Source: Valencia hispanica (Eukaryota; Chordata; Actinopteri; Cyprinodontiformes; Valenciidae). From it: DNA of 64,000 nt. Below, piece after piece: positions 26,146 to 38,370 of this stretch. The translations under genes and the position numbers were made by a program. Each line of letters begins with the position of its first letter. The stretch's first letter is position 1. The notes under the pieces were generated by a model. It did no database searches. It was not told where the DNA came from and saw only the letters and a program-made list of their open reading frames with translations. The DNA lies in contig OY747702.1 in assembly GCA_963556495.2 (NCBI GenBank), positions 46,779,786 to 46,843,785 of the forward strand, given 5' to 3'.

Positions 26146-27417
26146 CTTAATACAATTTCACGGCACACTGAAAATGTTTAGGTTAAACAAATCTGAAACT
26201 TATGTATTATATTAGCTCCCCTACATATTTTGCAGTTTTCAATCAATCTCAATAAAATACATTTAAGTTTGTGTGTGGTTGTAGTGTGAGAAATGTGAAA
26301 AATTAAAGGGTTTTTAAATAGCTCTACAAGATGCTGTGTTGTCTTAAAAAAACAGATTAAATAACTGCTGACCTCTATATAAAGAGTAGAGAAGTAAAAG
26401 TATCCTTCACCTATATAGTTGGAATGATCATTTAGACAAGCTGTGATAATCTTGCCAGCGGCAGATTTCTTCATTAGGTAAACAGAATTATAATGATTTA
26501 TAGAATCGTTAGTTTGTGTTGTAATTTTCTAAGCAAGCAAAAACATAAATCAGGCATCTTTTTAATGTTCCATAATTAACAGAGCCGATGGTTGCTACCT
26601 TTCCAAAAAATCACTTAAGCCAAAAACTCCTTGTCATCCCAATCAGTCCCTATATCTCCTGAGCTTTGCCTGGGGTGTGATGCTTCTCACTCTGGGGAAT
26701 GTTGCTGTTCTGTTTGGTGTTTGATGCTTCTTGGCCTCATCTCTGCTGAGTGTCGCCATCATCATGTCACAGCGACGACTGTCACAGAAGTCCTCACTGC
26801 AAGCTTGGCTGGAAAGCCGTGTGTCAAAAAGTTTGTAGTTTTTCAGACCTTTGATGCACTTGCCTCGAGTGTGTTTTAACCCCCCCCCCATGTGTTGGCA
26901 GCGTCTTTATGATCTGTCACTTGTGTTTTCCTTGACTACTTAATCATCTTATGGCTGCCATGTCCTGCACTTTCTGAGACGAGTTGTTAGAAAGGAGATT
27001 GTGTTTTGGCAGCTTTTCCCTCACTTTTTGTGCTGTCCTTGCACCTAACCATTACAACATGCTGCGTGTTCTGAAAAAAATAAGAATACATGAAGTGGAC
27101 AAGCAGATGGTTCTGGTTAAAAATAACTTTACAAAGCAAGATTTCTTAAAAATATAGACTAGGATTTTTGGTATGACAAAACATATCAAACAATTTCTGG
27201 TGCAAAAATAGTATACAAGATGCAATGTAATTAATGTGAACAAATATTAAAGCGACTGTCAGTGTTCATTGTTAGGGCATCAAAATTCATGGTTCAAAGG
27301 TTCAATATTTTAGGCTCAAAGTGTCACGCTCTAATCAGCTAATTTATCCAAAACACCTACAAAGGGTTCCTGAGCCTTTAAATTGTTTCTCAGTTTGGTT
27401 CAGTAGGAATCACAATC

Positions 27418-27850
27418 ATGGGGAAGACTGCTGACCAGATGTTTGTGCAGAAAACCCTCATTGACCCTCTCCATAAGGAGGGAAAGCCTCAAAAGGTAAT
27501 TGCAAAAGAAGTTGGATGTTCCCAAAGTGCTGTATTAAAGCAGATTAATAGAAAGTTATGTGGAAGGGAAAACTGTGAAAGAAAAAGGTGCACAAGCAGT
27601 AGGGATGACCGCAGCATGGAGAGGATTGTCAGGAAAAGGCCTCTCAAAGGTGTTGGGGACCTTCACAAGGTGTGGACTGAGGCTGGAGTTAGTGCATCAA
27701 GAACCACCATCATCAAAATTATAACAAATAGAGGCTTGAAATATCTTCCTTTGCATGTAATGAGTCTGTATCATATATTTGTTTCACATTTTAAGTTGAA
27801 TTACTGAAATAAATTAACTTTTGCAAGATATTCTAATTTTTTTGAGTTTC
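27418..27850 (+). pseudogene. Internally deleted Tc1-like transposase (N-terminal part)
   Basis: The frame starts MGKTADQMFVQKTLIDPLHK and runs through a helix-turn-helix (KVIAKEVGCSQSAVLKQIN) and a second DNA-binding part (GVSASRTTIIKIITN), then jumps directly to the element's 3' end sequence (tgcatgtaatgagtctgtat). The DDE catalytic domain is absent, so the 129-codon frame cannot encode an active enzyme. The right end near 27850, reverse-complemented, reads aggtgaaactcaaaaaaatt and looks terminal. No matching left end was found. Confidence 0.75.
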
Positions 27851-30800
27851 ACCTGTTTGTGTTATCAACACAAAATGAATAATTTAAAATCATCAACCTA
27901 TCTGAGATTAGGTTCACAAAGGAACCGCAGACATCCTTCTCTCCAGCAACACTGCAGCTCTTTCTCTGGGAATTTATCAATTGATAGTGAAGTTTGTATC
28001 TTTGAAAATTAACATAAGTGGAAATGTTTTTCCCCAATTTTACTTTCCTGTATCAAAGCTATATTTTTTGGTTTACAAAGATTCCTTTGTTGTGTTGAAA
28101 AGTCTGGAAAGTAGCTTTTATCGTTTTACAAGGGTGGATACATATAAAAGAAGAAAATTCTCAAAATAAAATTTTGTGATATTTCAGATTTCTTTTTACT
28201 TCTTCCACTATCTAAAGGACAAACTCGTCTAAGTGTTTACTTAATGCAGCGGGTTTACATTGCTTTGTATTAAATTGGCATGCTTTTTTTATTTATACCT
28301 TATCACATGTTGATTTTCATATTTTACCCCTCAGTATTTAGGTTTTGTTACTTACTGACTGAACACATGCTCATTTAAGCAACCCCTACTGCAAATGTGT
28401 TTTCCTGCTTTATAAACACAGCACTTTACTTTGAGTGTCATAAAATTAACAACTAGTGTTTCAGCTGCTCTTTGTGCAGCTTTCTCCCCTGAACATAGAG
28501 ATGTGGTTATCTGACAGAAGGGGACATGAGACAAACAGGGAGCTGTGGCAGCCAGTGCAGTCTCTCCCAAAGGGTGAAAATGGCTCAGATTCTGAACAGA
28601 AAACTATAATTTGAGCAGTATAATATATTGTATGAACTGTAATACAGTTTTGTGACCAGTCTGCAAAGAAAAAGGCAGTGATTGTTAAAAATTGACCATG
28701 CAAGGCTTCTTGGTTGGGCTGCTGACATAATCACAGGCAGAAGACCCACACAGTCTAAGTTGTTCCATTTCTTATTTGACAAGTTCAAGAGTTAGAAATT
28801 TTGAAATAGAGCTCATCTTAATTAGTCAAGATGTCATAAAAGCAGTGGTCCTTTAAGACACTATGACAGTTGGAAGCCAGTGTCGACTATTAAAGCATGT
28901 TGAAAGTTAATTCTTTGTACTCAAATGTCCAGACTGTCATCAGAGAAATGCAGATGAAGATCTAGAAATGTGTTTGATTTTGAGATGAAACGTGTGGGAA
29001 TCCAAAAATTCATAGCAAATCTACATGGAGTGCTGCTCAACACCACAATTTTTCCCTCCTTTGCTCTCCTTCTCCTTTCTCCCTCTCTCTCTCTCCTCTG
29101 TCCCATTTTCAGTTCAGCACTTGTTTATAATCTGTGATGCCACTGCTCCCAGAGTGTCTGGTCGCACTAAAACTTTTCCAACAAAGCAACGAGGGAAATT
29201 GCCTCCCAGTTTTCTACGGAGAATTAGACCTTTTTAAGAAATGTGAATTATTGATCGTAAGTGGATTTATTCTGCAGGCACTGTGTGAGTTTTCTCTGTG
29301 CTGAGCTTTATTTCTGTGTGAGCACATGTGCGACAGTAATAGTTTGGGAGAATGTTTACGCGGCATGTTTTGGGGGGTTGGTAAGAAGGGTATGTCTTCG
29401 AGGGTGGCATGGATGTGTGGGTCTGGGTGTGGGATGAGTGAGTGTTCCCACTGTGGAGGGGTTTCAAGTGTGTACTACAGCTGTAGAACATTCTCCGCCT
29501 CGAGTAAAATAGGAAAATAAGATGAAAATGTATCACACATTGAGAGGAAGCATCAGAAGTGAGTGAAATTAATGCCATCAACATGTTTAAGCCAAGTCAA
29601 TGAAGCCATTTCATCCCCCTGACTTCTTTCCATTCCATGCATAATGTATCTTAATCTGATCTGAAGGCTCCCTTCTTAATGTTCCTCCAACCAAAGATGA
29701 AGCCTGTGAGTGTGAAATTTTGCTGGAATTAAAGTTTTAACATGACAGCTGGCTCAGAGAATCCATGGCTCAGCTTCTCTTTTGGGCAGCAAAGCAGCAG
29801 CTAAATATGGGGAAGAATGGAGATCTGGGGAGGACGAAAAGAGGATGCAGAAAGAGTTAGGGAGTGAAGAGGTTGGGGTGAGTATGTCAGCTGAAGAAGT
29901 GGAGGAAGACAGACAGCAGGTTTGCTTCATGACTGTTGCACTGGGAATTTTATCTCACGCTCCAGCTTTCCGTCATCACACGCTTTTGCTTGTTTGCTCT
30001 GTGCCAGCTGGTGTTTGTCGGCACTTCGATGTAGCTTTACTTTCCGGGTGTTATCAGGGGCTGTCGGGCTCTTGTTAAAAGCCTCTGAAACAGCAGTGTC
30101 ACTGCTGGGGTTTGAATTCAAACTAGGGATGTAGAATTTTTTTTTTTAAATTGTAAATCTCTTTATACCGTAAGAGGATTGAACATGCTGGCTCCACCTA
30201 AATAAATTACTGTGAAGAGAGGGAATATCCCTGGTGTTAAGTCTTTCACCTGCAGTGAGTGTTTCATACAGAACAAATATTAGTGAGGAAGAATGGAGAA
30301 AGTTGACACAATGGCTTTCTTCTAGGCTCAAGGGGATGCTCTGGATTTAAGGGCAAAGAAGAAAGTTAATGCATGAGTGTGTTCTCTCACACAATGAGCT
30401 GCTTGTCTGTAATTTGCATAGCAAGTCCTGTTAGCCTATAAGACCTGGCCTTCTCAATTTAATGGTAGTTCTATAAAGAGAGGCTAAATGACCAGCACTC
30501 CTTTCAGGTCTGTTTTTCTATTCTGCACAAGCGGACAACGTTATTGTGTCGGGTAGGTTCTCCTTTAAAGAAGACAAACATTTTTTTACAAGTTGCCACA
30601 ATTTTCTGACACTATTATGAACAGTCTGTGACCTTGACATGCTTTGGTCAAATACAACTTGATTTAAGTTGAAAATCCCTTTATAGCCTGTCTTTAGTGC
30701 TCAGTTCCCCTGCAGCTGGGTTTGGAGAGAGTAGTAAAGACACTCGACTCTTCCCATTCTATTCAAATCAACTTAGTGTGGAGGGTGTGAGGAGGTTATT

Positions 30801-30981
30801 TACACACTGATTATACTTCAAAACCTTTAAAGTGATTTTACAGTATAAACCCTAATGGATTGACTTTTGAAATAAAAAAATATGTTTTCTCAACAAGGCT
30901 AGAAATTTCAGAAGCAGACATTGGCCAATGTGAGAGCTTTGTGCTATGATGAACTGTGGTGAAAATGCTGGAATTATATTT

Positions 30982-31481
30982 GACCAACCAACCAACCAAC
31001 CAACCAACCAATGTATCAACAAATGCACCAACAAACTTACAAACCGATCAACCAATTGGCCAACGTATCAATCGTTGTACCAACAAACATACAAACCAAT
31101 CAACCAATTGGCCAACGTATCAATCATTGTACCAACAAACATGCAAACCAGCCAAACAACCAGACATCCAATTTACCAACCAGTGTATCAACCAACCAAC
31201 CAACCAAGCAACCAACCAACCAACCAACCAAGCAACCAACCAACCAGTGTATCAACAAATGCACCAACAAACTTACAAACCAATCAACCAACGTATCAAC
31301 CAATGTACCAACAGATAAACAAATCAACCAAGGAACCAACCAACCAATCTACCAATGTGCAAACCAACGTACAAAGCAAGCAAGCAACCAACTAACCAAA
31401 ATAACCCAGCAACCAACCAAGTAACCAATCAAGCAACCTACCAAACAACATACAAACCAATCAAACAACCAATCAATTCAA
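30982..31481. repeat. CCAA-type degenerate repeat array, left half
   Basis: About 500 bp built from ccaa/caac words, with longer units containing ggccaacgtatcaatc and catccaatttaccaaccagt. Units recur at larger intervals: the caattggccaacgtatcaat block occurs twice around 31040-31125. All three + frames stay open over long distances because the repeat lacks stop words. The array is interrupted at 31482 by a LINE-derived insert and continues at 32011. Confidence 0.9.
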
Positions 31482-32010
31482 TTCAAATTCAATTAAATTC
31501 AAAATTACTTTATTAATCCCAAAGGGAAATTAAATGTTGTTGTAACTCATTATGCAAGTTCCTTCAAAGATTTGTTGTAGATGCTGATGGCTGTGGGCAG
31601 GGATGATCTCTTGTAGTGCTATGCAGATCTGAAGAAGCCTCTGACTGAAGACGCTCTGTAGTTGTATGACAGTCTGATGTAGAGGATGCTCTGGATCTAT
31701 GGCATCTTCTTTTCAACTCATCAAGGGTGTGTGGCTGTAGTTGAGGTATTATTTGAGCTTTTGTGATGTTAATCAGCTGCTGCCAGTTGTAAACCACCTT
31801 GTTGCCATAGTTATGCATCATAACAAATGTCCAAAAACAAAAAGTATCAGCAAAAATCCCTCCAGCTGCACAGCACCCAAAACCAGAGAGAACAGCCGTC
31901 CACAAAAACAATGCCTCCACCAGAAATGGAAGAACAAAAGCCCCAAAAAAGAAAAAAATATGAACCAAAGTAACAGAGCTACTCCAACATGCTGCCACCT
32001 TGAGCGGCGC
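31482..32010 (-). mobile_element. LINE-derived short insert splitting the CCAA array
   Basis: On the minus strand the right edge reads gcgccgctcaaggtggcagc, which resembles the 5' start of a fish LINE family. The left edge (attactttattaatcccaaa on +, about 31504-31523, followed by an aattcaa-type tail) is the 3' terminus of the CR1/L2/Rex1-like kind. Between them lie 3' UTR-like sequences (for example gaagaagcctctgactgaag, 31631-31650) but no reverse transcriptase. It therefore looks like an internally deleted copy. The clade name is uncertain. Confidence 0.6.
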
Positions 32011-32198
32011 ATATCAACGTATAAACTAACATACCAACAAATGTACAAACCAATCAACCAATTGGCCAATGTATCAATCGTTGTACCATCAAACATACAA
32101 ACCAGCCAAACAACCAGTCATCCAATTTACCAACCAGTGTATCAACTAACCAACCAACCAAGCCACCAACGTACCTACCAACCAACCAACCAACCAAA
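32011..32198. repeat. CCAA-type repeat array, right half
   Basis: It continues the array of 30982-31481 with the same longer units in the same order: ttggccaatgtatcaatcgt, then accagccaaacaaccagtca, then catccaatttaccaaccagt. It closes with pure ccaa repeats. Confidence 0.9.
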
Positions 32199-32712
32199 GT
32201 TTGTCTTCAAATTATTTTGAAACCTTATCGGAGCACATTTGGGCACAATCATTATTCTTCATCAGTCATCATAACGATAAAAACATTTTAATTATTGTTA
32301 CAAATATTTTTTTAAAAACTCAACATTGAGACTAGATGTTTGAAATGGTGAAAAATAGTTATCAAAACTTCCCACAAGACCTACAGTGCTTTTAATTTGC
32401 TTTTAAATAAGAAAAATTAAAAAATCCTAATTGATTTAATTTATGATAATGTAATATATTTTTTAAGTAGTACAGTATTATTTCCCTTTGTGATTGGGAA
32501 AACAAGACGATTAATTAAGCATTATTTGATCCTCAGTATTGTATGGTAATTTTTCATCATTCACCTGGTTGTTATATTAAACTTCAGAACTAATTTTAGT
32601 CTCTGTTCGATGAGGTTAATTCATTCAAAGACAAGGTTCAGCTCTGCCTTCTCCACTTCCCTCCTTCAGTTTAAAAACTGTTTTTATATATTCTTCTTCT
32701 TTCCTCCTACAG

Positions 32713-32833
32713 GCATTTATGGAGGATGTCAAGTCTCGAGGGCCCTTCATCTACTCGGTTTTGGAGTCTGCCCAGGCCTTTCTGGCTCAGCACCCCTTCC
32801 AGGAGCCCGAGGAGACCCTGACCGATGGAAAAG
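32713..32833 (+). CDS. utrn: Utrophin exon, dystrophin exon 58 equivalent
   Basis: A 121-nt exon with acceptor cctcctacag|GC and donor AAAAG|gtctgc. It enters in phase 0 and leaves with one base of a split codon. It encodes AFMEDVKSRGPFIYSVLES, then AQAFLAQHPFQEPEETLTD. This is a long helix of a late spectrin-like repeat followed by an acidic loop, and it is one of the clearest utrophin (as against dystrophin) signatures here. The 440-bp intron that follows (32834-33273) holds nothing recognisable and starts with an atypical gtctgc donor. Confidence 0.95.
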
Positions 32834-33273
32834 GTCTGCTCTCATCAGACTATGTGCCAACTGCTGCGGCAGCTAAAATGTCACACTCATTTTTCCCCTC
32901 AGAGTTCATTTGATTAGGGCCCTTGCAGGTGAAATCCTCCATTAATTGTTATTAGCAATGATCTGTCCTCTGGCATCACACCAAGTTTAGGGAAAGGGTC
33001 CGGGTCGGGACCAATTAGGTTTAGTTTTCCAGTCGTATACTACCATCTGCTCAGATGAATATTACAGTGGGTCTTACTGCTTTTCCAATCCCCTGTCCAT
33101 TTTCTTATTTTTTTACCTTCTACCCATCTGCCCTGTTTTCCTTGAACTTTTCCAACTCATTTCTTTATTACCCTTTTCCTACCAATCATTGCAAAGCTCT
33201 TTTCCACATTCTCCTATTTCTTTCACATGTTTATGCTTTGATTGCTTTATTTACTTTTCTCTGTCTTCTTCAG

Positions 33274-33385
33274 AGGTGTCTCCACGGCGACGAATTTTGA
33301 ATGTGAGTCGATCTGTGTGGAAGCAGGCGAACGTGGCCAGTGACCTGTGGGAAAAACTGACAGCTCGCTGTGTGGACCGCCACAG
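33274..33385 (+). CDS. utrn: Utrophin exon, first part of the dystrophin exon 59 equivalent
   Basis: A 112-nt exon with acceptor gtcttcttcag|AG and donor CACAG|gtcaga. The first two bases complete a glutamate codon, and the last two start an arginine codon. The translation runs EVSPRRRILNVSRSVWKQ then ANVASDLWEKLTARCVDRH, the final helix of a spectrin repeat with its tryptophans. With the next exon it sums to 269 nt, the size of single exon 59 in human dystrophin as I recall it. Confidence 0.94.
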
Positions 33386-33672
33386 GTCAGATACTTTGTT
33401 CTTTCTTGTACTGTATAGATCTTACTGAGATTAAAGTAATTCCACTTTATTCAGCTTTTCTATTATATTGGACTCAAGAATTATCAACTATGAAAGAAAA
33501 TTCTAACTTCCCCAAGAATTAAAAGAATGTTCAAAAGAGCACAAGTTTATTCTTACTCATTAATCATTTCTCAAACTCATTTCTGTTTGTATTGACTCTT
33601 TGGGAATGTTTCATCTCCACCAGAAATGATTGCGTTGCTGCTTACTCATAAAAGCATCTCAGTTAAAGGGTT

Positions 33673-33960
33673 ACATTGCTGTGAAAAAGTATCTGCCAGT
33701 GTTTAAGAGCATGAAACTAATTTTTCAATCAGTAAATAATTTAATTTGTTAATTGGCAAAATCGTTCCACATCAACCTAGCATAATGTAAAAGAGTAACT
33801 GCCTCTATGTTAAAAAATGAGGTAATTGTGATTAACGACATATTTTGAACGTTGAGTTGTTTTTCACTGGACCCACAGAATTAAGAAATCACTTAAACAG
33901 AAGCAGTCTGTCAACTTGAACAGACTCACTCAACCTCACTTGCAAAAAGAACACTACAGA
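33673..33960 (+). mobile_element. Tc1-like element fragment (5' end)
   Basis: It starts with tgctgtgaaaaagtatctgc, a common terminal sequence of a fish Tc1-like family, and continues with aagaaatcacttaaacagaa (about 33884-33903), which lies upstream of the transposase in that family as I recall it. The transposase itself is missing. A 3' part of what seems the same family lies at 54020-54300. Confidence 0.5.
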
Positions 33961-34689
33961 AACGTATTATTCTTGTTTGCCGTCTCCCTGTAGAACAGCT
34001 CTCCACTCTGTAACAGGTGATCTTCATCCGCTGCACTTTATATCTGTAAATACGGCTGATACGTAAACTGAAATGGTCTATATATATCCTGCATATCCTT
34101 TTTTATATTAAACATGTATATTGTAAACTCAACTATAATAATACATCATGTACTACTGTTGTCATAAGCACTGCTATCCATTGTGTTTGTTCTTTGCAGT
34201 AGAGCAAAACTCAAAAACCAAAACTCACACATTGAGGCATGTGACCAAAACAGCGTGTAGTTACATTACCGGGGTCTTTTCACCGTTAACGACACCTGCA
34301 TCGCCAAGATTGCTTAGTGCTTAGAAGTTTGCGCAACCCTGATAGCCTCGTTAGGTATAACGATAGCCCTATTAGTGAGCCTTAACCATAGATTTAGAAA
34401 TCTAATAATCCCAATCCAGTTTTCAGAATTGAAGCCTCTTGGATGCGAGATGAAACATATTCAAGACAACAAGAAAAATCCAGTTGCCTTCATTTAAACT
34501 CTCAAGAATATCACGTCCTAGATGACTAAGAATCTACACCAACGTATTCAAATACTTATGTTCCTCACGGTACATATTTATTTTTATTTTTCTGTAAATT
34601 TCTTTAAAAGTTTACATAGGCTGTATGATGTTATATGTATCCTGTTTATCTTTTCTTTTATATTTTATGCATGTTTGTAAGTCTTTTTG

Positions 34690-34742
34690 TGGTTTTCAAC
34701 CTGTGAAAGGTGCTATATAAAATATTTTTACTTACTTACTAT
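34690..34742 (+). repeat. 3' tail of an L2-like LINE or SINE
   Basis: The stretch gtgaaaggtgctatataaaa followed by a cttacttact repeat is a typical 3' terminus of fish L2-type elements. The similar end at 61165-61195 belongs to a recognisable L2-like copy. Sequence upstream to about 34590 may be its 3' UTR. Confidence 0.55.
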
Positions 34743-35009
34743 AGTCTAATACTTGTATGCTGAGCATGTGAAACTGAAGTCAAATACCTTGATTTTGTGT
34801 TCAAATGTGGTCAATAAAGCTGATTCTGACTGCAAAAGAACATCCTACCCTGATCCAAAGAAATACAAAAACAAAATGAGAAACAAAGGTATTGAAACCT
34901 ATCGGTCTCAAAAGATCAACAGTAAACTTAAGATAGACACTGCGATTTACTGCATTAGCCCAAACCTTTCTTAGCTGAGATACTAACTGTGATTTCAAAA
35001 AACCTGCAG

Positions 35010-35166
35010 GCACATGGAGAGGACGCTGGAACGCCTTTTGCAGATCCAGGCAGCCATGGAGGAGCTGGCGGGGGCTCTGGAGCAGGCAGAGGGTGTGAGG
35101 GATGCCTGGGAGCCTGTTGGCGACCTCTTCATAGACTCTTTACAGGACCACATTGATGCCACCAAG
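35010..35166 (+). CDS. utrn: Utrophin exon, second part of the dystrophin exon 59 equivalent
   Basis: A 157-nt exon with acceptor cctgcag|GC and donor ACCAAG|gttgac. The first base completes the split arginine, and it ends in phase 0 after a lysine. It encodes HMERTLERLLQIQAAMEEL, then LEQAEGVRDAWEPVGDLF and IDSLQDHIDATK, helix A and part of helix B of the last rod repeat. The coding run stops at the donor; the open frame continues to 35280 only as intron read-through. Confidence 0.95.
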
Positions 35167-36315
35167 GTTGACACACATGGCGATCTGCACCACAAAACAC
35201 ACACTCTTGTAACGCTCACACTTTTATATGCTATTCATCTAAAACAAATTTATTTTACCTGTAGACTTATTGTTTTTTAATAGAAGTGCCTCAAAACTTT
35301 GCCGAAAAAAGCTTTTATATGTTACACATTTCAAAGACTGCATCATTGAGCACTTTTTGTCACAAAGAGCACTGAAATGATATTTCCCGCATTAATAATT
35401 CAGATCTGTATCAGGCAGTGCTGCTTCAAAATGTTTGTTTGCCTGCATAAATATTCCTGTCGGAGCAGCTATGATCTGACAGGCGATGAGATGGACGCGC
35501 CGCTTCAAAATTACACTGCGAGACTGCACGGGTTACGATCTCTCTCCAAGCAGAGGTTGTTTAACAAATGACAGGTCATCGGTTTAGTCATTATTGAGTG
35601 CTGCTTCTGGTTGTAATTGCGTGGCACTGTTCATTATAAATGAGGACCCTTCTCAAAAGTCATGTCACTGTTTCGACTCCTGTCACAGCCAGCACATGTT
35701 TGGGCACAGTCTTCAATAAAGGCTTGTCAGTTTGCCTCATCTTGTGCTCATACTGACACACATACAGTACATACATGCACATATACATTTACCTTCTATA
35801 AGATGTAAAAATCAATCTATGGTGGCATCTTTAAATGACTTGTTTTGACTCTTTAAACATCAATTTACAAGATACAGATACAGAAATAGCTGTAGATATT
35901 GCTTGTTGATGTATCTTCCTTTCTGTTCATTTTTATAGTTTGTTGCTCTCATTAATTACAGACTCTTCAGACTTTTTTTATTCTTTGCTCTCAGCTTTTG
36001 TGCCTGTTTGTGTCTAAAATAGTAACATGAAATTATCATGGTTTTATTTGTTTAAATTTACATCTTAAATCTTAGAGGAAAAATTATTTTTAGAATTTAC
36101 TGAATGCACATTAATCACAGTAATCACATTTTTAAAAGCATTACTGCTAAACTGCCACTTCAATCCCGTCACTTGAAAATTAATTTCCGATGATTGTGTT
36201 TAACATCAAAGCTAACAGTTGTTTTCGGCATTGTAAACATACTTTTCAAGGGGTAGCACTGACGGATGCGCGCTACGGTAGGACATTCTGAGGAGGTAGC
36301 ACAGATCGTCAGAAC

Positions 36316-36493
36316 AGAGCTGTCAGCCATATAATAAAGAAATTAGACCGTATCACGTTATAACGTGATAGTTTATTGTAAAAACGTGAAACTATCACGT
36401 TATAACGTTTTAGTTTCAAGTGGTTTTCACGTTTTTACAATACCGTTACAACGTGATACGGTCTAATTTCTTTGTTATATGGCTGACAGCTCT
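36316..36493. mobile_element. Palindromic MITE built of tcacgttataacg motifs
   Basis: The arms agagctgtcagccatataat and its near-exact reverse complement (ending at 36493) enclose further inverted copies of tatcacgttataacg and tttattgtaaaaacgtga. Almost the whole 178 bp can therefore fold on itself. It has no coding capacity. The flanks (ctacggtagga near 36275; ctacgccgccgta near 36493) may belong to it as well. Confidence 0.75.
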
Positions 36494-36729
36494 ACGCCGC
36501 CGTACATATGACATGCTGAAATATTAGAACATGTACCTGGGATGAAGACATTTGACACAAAGGCTGCCCAAGACGTGAAAATCTGTAACGTTAGAGGGTA
36601 TCGCTTGTAAGTGTGAATCCCCTGGTGTAACCATAACAGATTTTACGACAGTAGTAGAAAACAATACATTTTTCCCAACTGTAGGGGGACCCCGAGAGCA
36701 AAACTTACTTAGTGTTGCTTTAAACATCC

Positions 36730-37420
36730 ATTTTTTATATTTTGCCACAGATTGTCAATTGGACTTAGGTCTGGGCTTTGACTGGGCCTTTCAACACATG
36801 AATATGTTTTGATCCAATCTTTAGATTAGACGTCCTGCTTGAAGATAAACATCCGCCCACCTCCGTCTCAAGTTTTTTGCAGCTTTTAAGTGGTTTTCCT
36901 CTAGTATTGCAATGTATTTAGCTCTATCAATCTTCCCATGATTCCTGACCAGCCTCCATGTTCATGCATAAGAAAAGCATTCACACAGCGTGATGATGAC
37001 ACCATCGGGTTTCACTGTTCTAATGTCACAAATCAAAAGCCAGATTTGTGGAGTGCTCGTCAACACATTCTCCCACCTGAGCTGTGGATCTCTGCATCTT
37101 CTCCAGAGTTACCACGGGCCTCTTTACTGATTAATGCTCTTTTTGTTCGGTCTGTCTAGTCGAGGGCCATATCTTGGTAGGCTTGGCCTTGATAGCATAC
37201 TCTTTTTTTTGGGGGATAATTGACTCTCCTTTAAACTTCTTCACAGCTTTATCCCTAACTCGTCTGCTGTATCTTTGTGTTGCTTGTCACTGCACAGTCC
37301 ACAGCACAAGTATGTGCTGCTGTGTTTTGGTGTAAATGCCAAATAAAATACACAGAAGTTTGTGTTTGGGAACAAAATGTAATTTAAATAGTATAAATAC
37401 TTTTGCAAAGCACTTGAGAT
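36730..37420 (-). pseudogene. Tc1-like transposon relic
   Basis: The antisense of a fish Tc1-like transposase gene can be followed in patches: tctgggctttgactgggcct (about 36771), agataaacatccgcccacct, then tgcagcttttaagtggtttt and agctctatcaatcttcccat. Further right, ggagtgctcgtcaacac, ctctgcatcttctccagagt and ggccttgatag fit the N-terminal side. Several deletions break it. It belongs to the same family as 25650-26145. Confidence 0.65.
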
Positions 37421-38370
37421 GATCATTTACTTGAACCCATAATGTTATTTCAGCCACAGGAGCCTTGTCAATCTATTAAACTTGTACTAAAAGTACAAAT
37501 TACATGAGCTTGTCATACAAGTTTTCTTCTCGTCACTTTTGCTTGATAATCCCTACAAGACGTAGGACTGTGGGGCGCCTTTGGGCTGACTTTTCTTCAA
37601 GCCATTCAGTCATATTGAATAATAAATTATACCTTGTATTTGCAACCTTTTACTTATGTTTCTATAAAAGTGGATGCTTAAAAACAGCTACGAAAACACA
37701 CTTTTTAAAATCATGTATTTTCTTTGGTCAGCTATCATCGGAGTTGGCATAGATCTGTTAATGCCACTAATTTAAATGTTCACATTGATCACAGAAGCAA
37801 TGCAGCAAATTGACAACTCAGGAGCAAGTGAAGATACATTTTTTAATGAGCTTGAATGAAAGAGTGAAGTGTTGCAAACTGTGGATCCTCATAAATTGTC
37901 TTTAATCCAGATGATGCCTCAAGCCTAATTCTTGTTCTCAATATTTGCTATCATAGTAGAATAAAGGCACTTAGATGGTATTTAGAAAGTGTTGGAGTAA
38001 GACACTCAGTGACAGTTACACTATGAAGCTATTTGATTCAATTTGGGCCTTAGAAGTGGATCTACAGCCAAGTGAGGTTCCAAGTAATATTAAGACTCAG
38101 GAGGGCAGAATAGCTCATAAATGAAAACTAAATGTTTCACAGCGGGATTGTGTCTTATATTGCTTTATTATAACCTCAAATCTAATACTGGATTATAAAT
38201 GTATTTAGTGGCTATTCAACGTTTTACTTCAAAAAGTACTTCGTCATACCAGACCTTTGCACATTTAGCTTTGAAACAGTCTGATTACTTCCAATCATTC
38301 AGTGTGGTCTTGATTAACTGTTCTTGAAGATTTCTGAGTGTAATTCAAAGTTAAACTTGTTAGGCTTTTT

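Larger units (their letters stand above)
33386..35009 (+). other. Extra utrophin intron (1,624 bp) relative to dystrophin exon 59
   Basis: It begins gtcaga and ends aaaacctgcag. The polypyrimidine tract before the acceptor is weak (tgatttcaaaaaacctgcag). Inside are a Tc1-like fragment (33673-33960) and an L2-like LINE tail (about 34690-34742). Nothing else was recognised. The flanking exons join in phase (AG|G, arginine) without it. Confidence 0.85.

Noticed and set aside
30946..31424. Asparagine/glutamine/proline/threonine-rich frames that look like a repeat protein
   Set aside because: All three frames are open because the ccaa repeat lacks stop codons; it is a simple repeat, not a gene.
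30982..32198. Regular repeats that could be mistaken for a CRISPR array
   Set aside because: Vertebrate genome, no constant repeat/spacer structure; it is a degenerate microsatellite-type array.
34801..35219. Minus-strand frames of 70-74 codons overlapping an exon
   Set aside because: Shadows of the utrophin exon at 35010-35166 and intron sequence.
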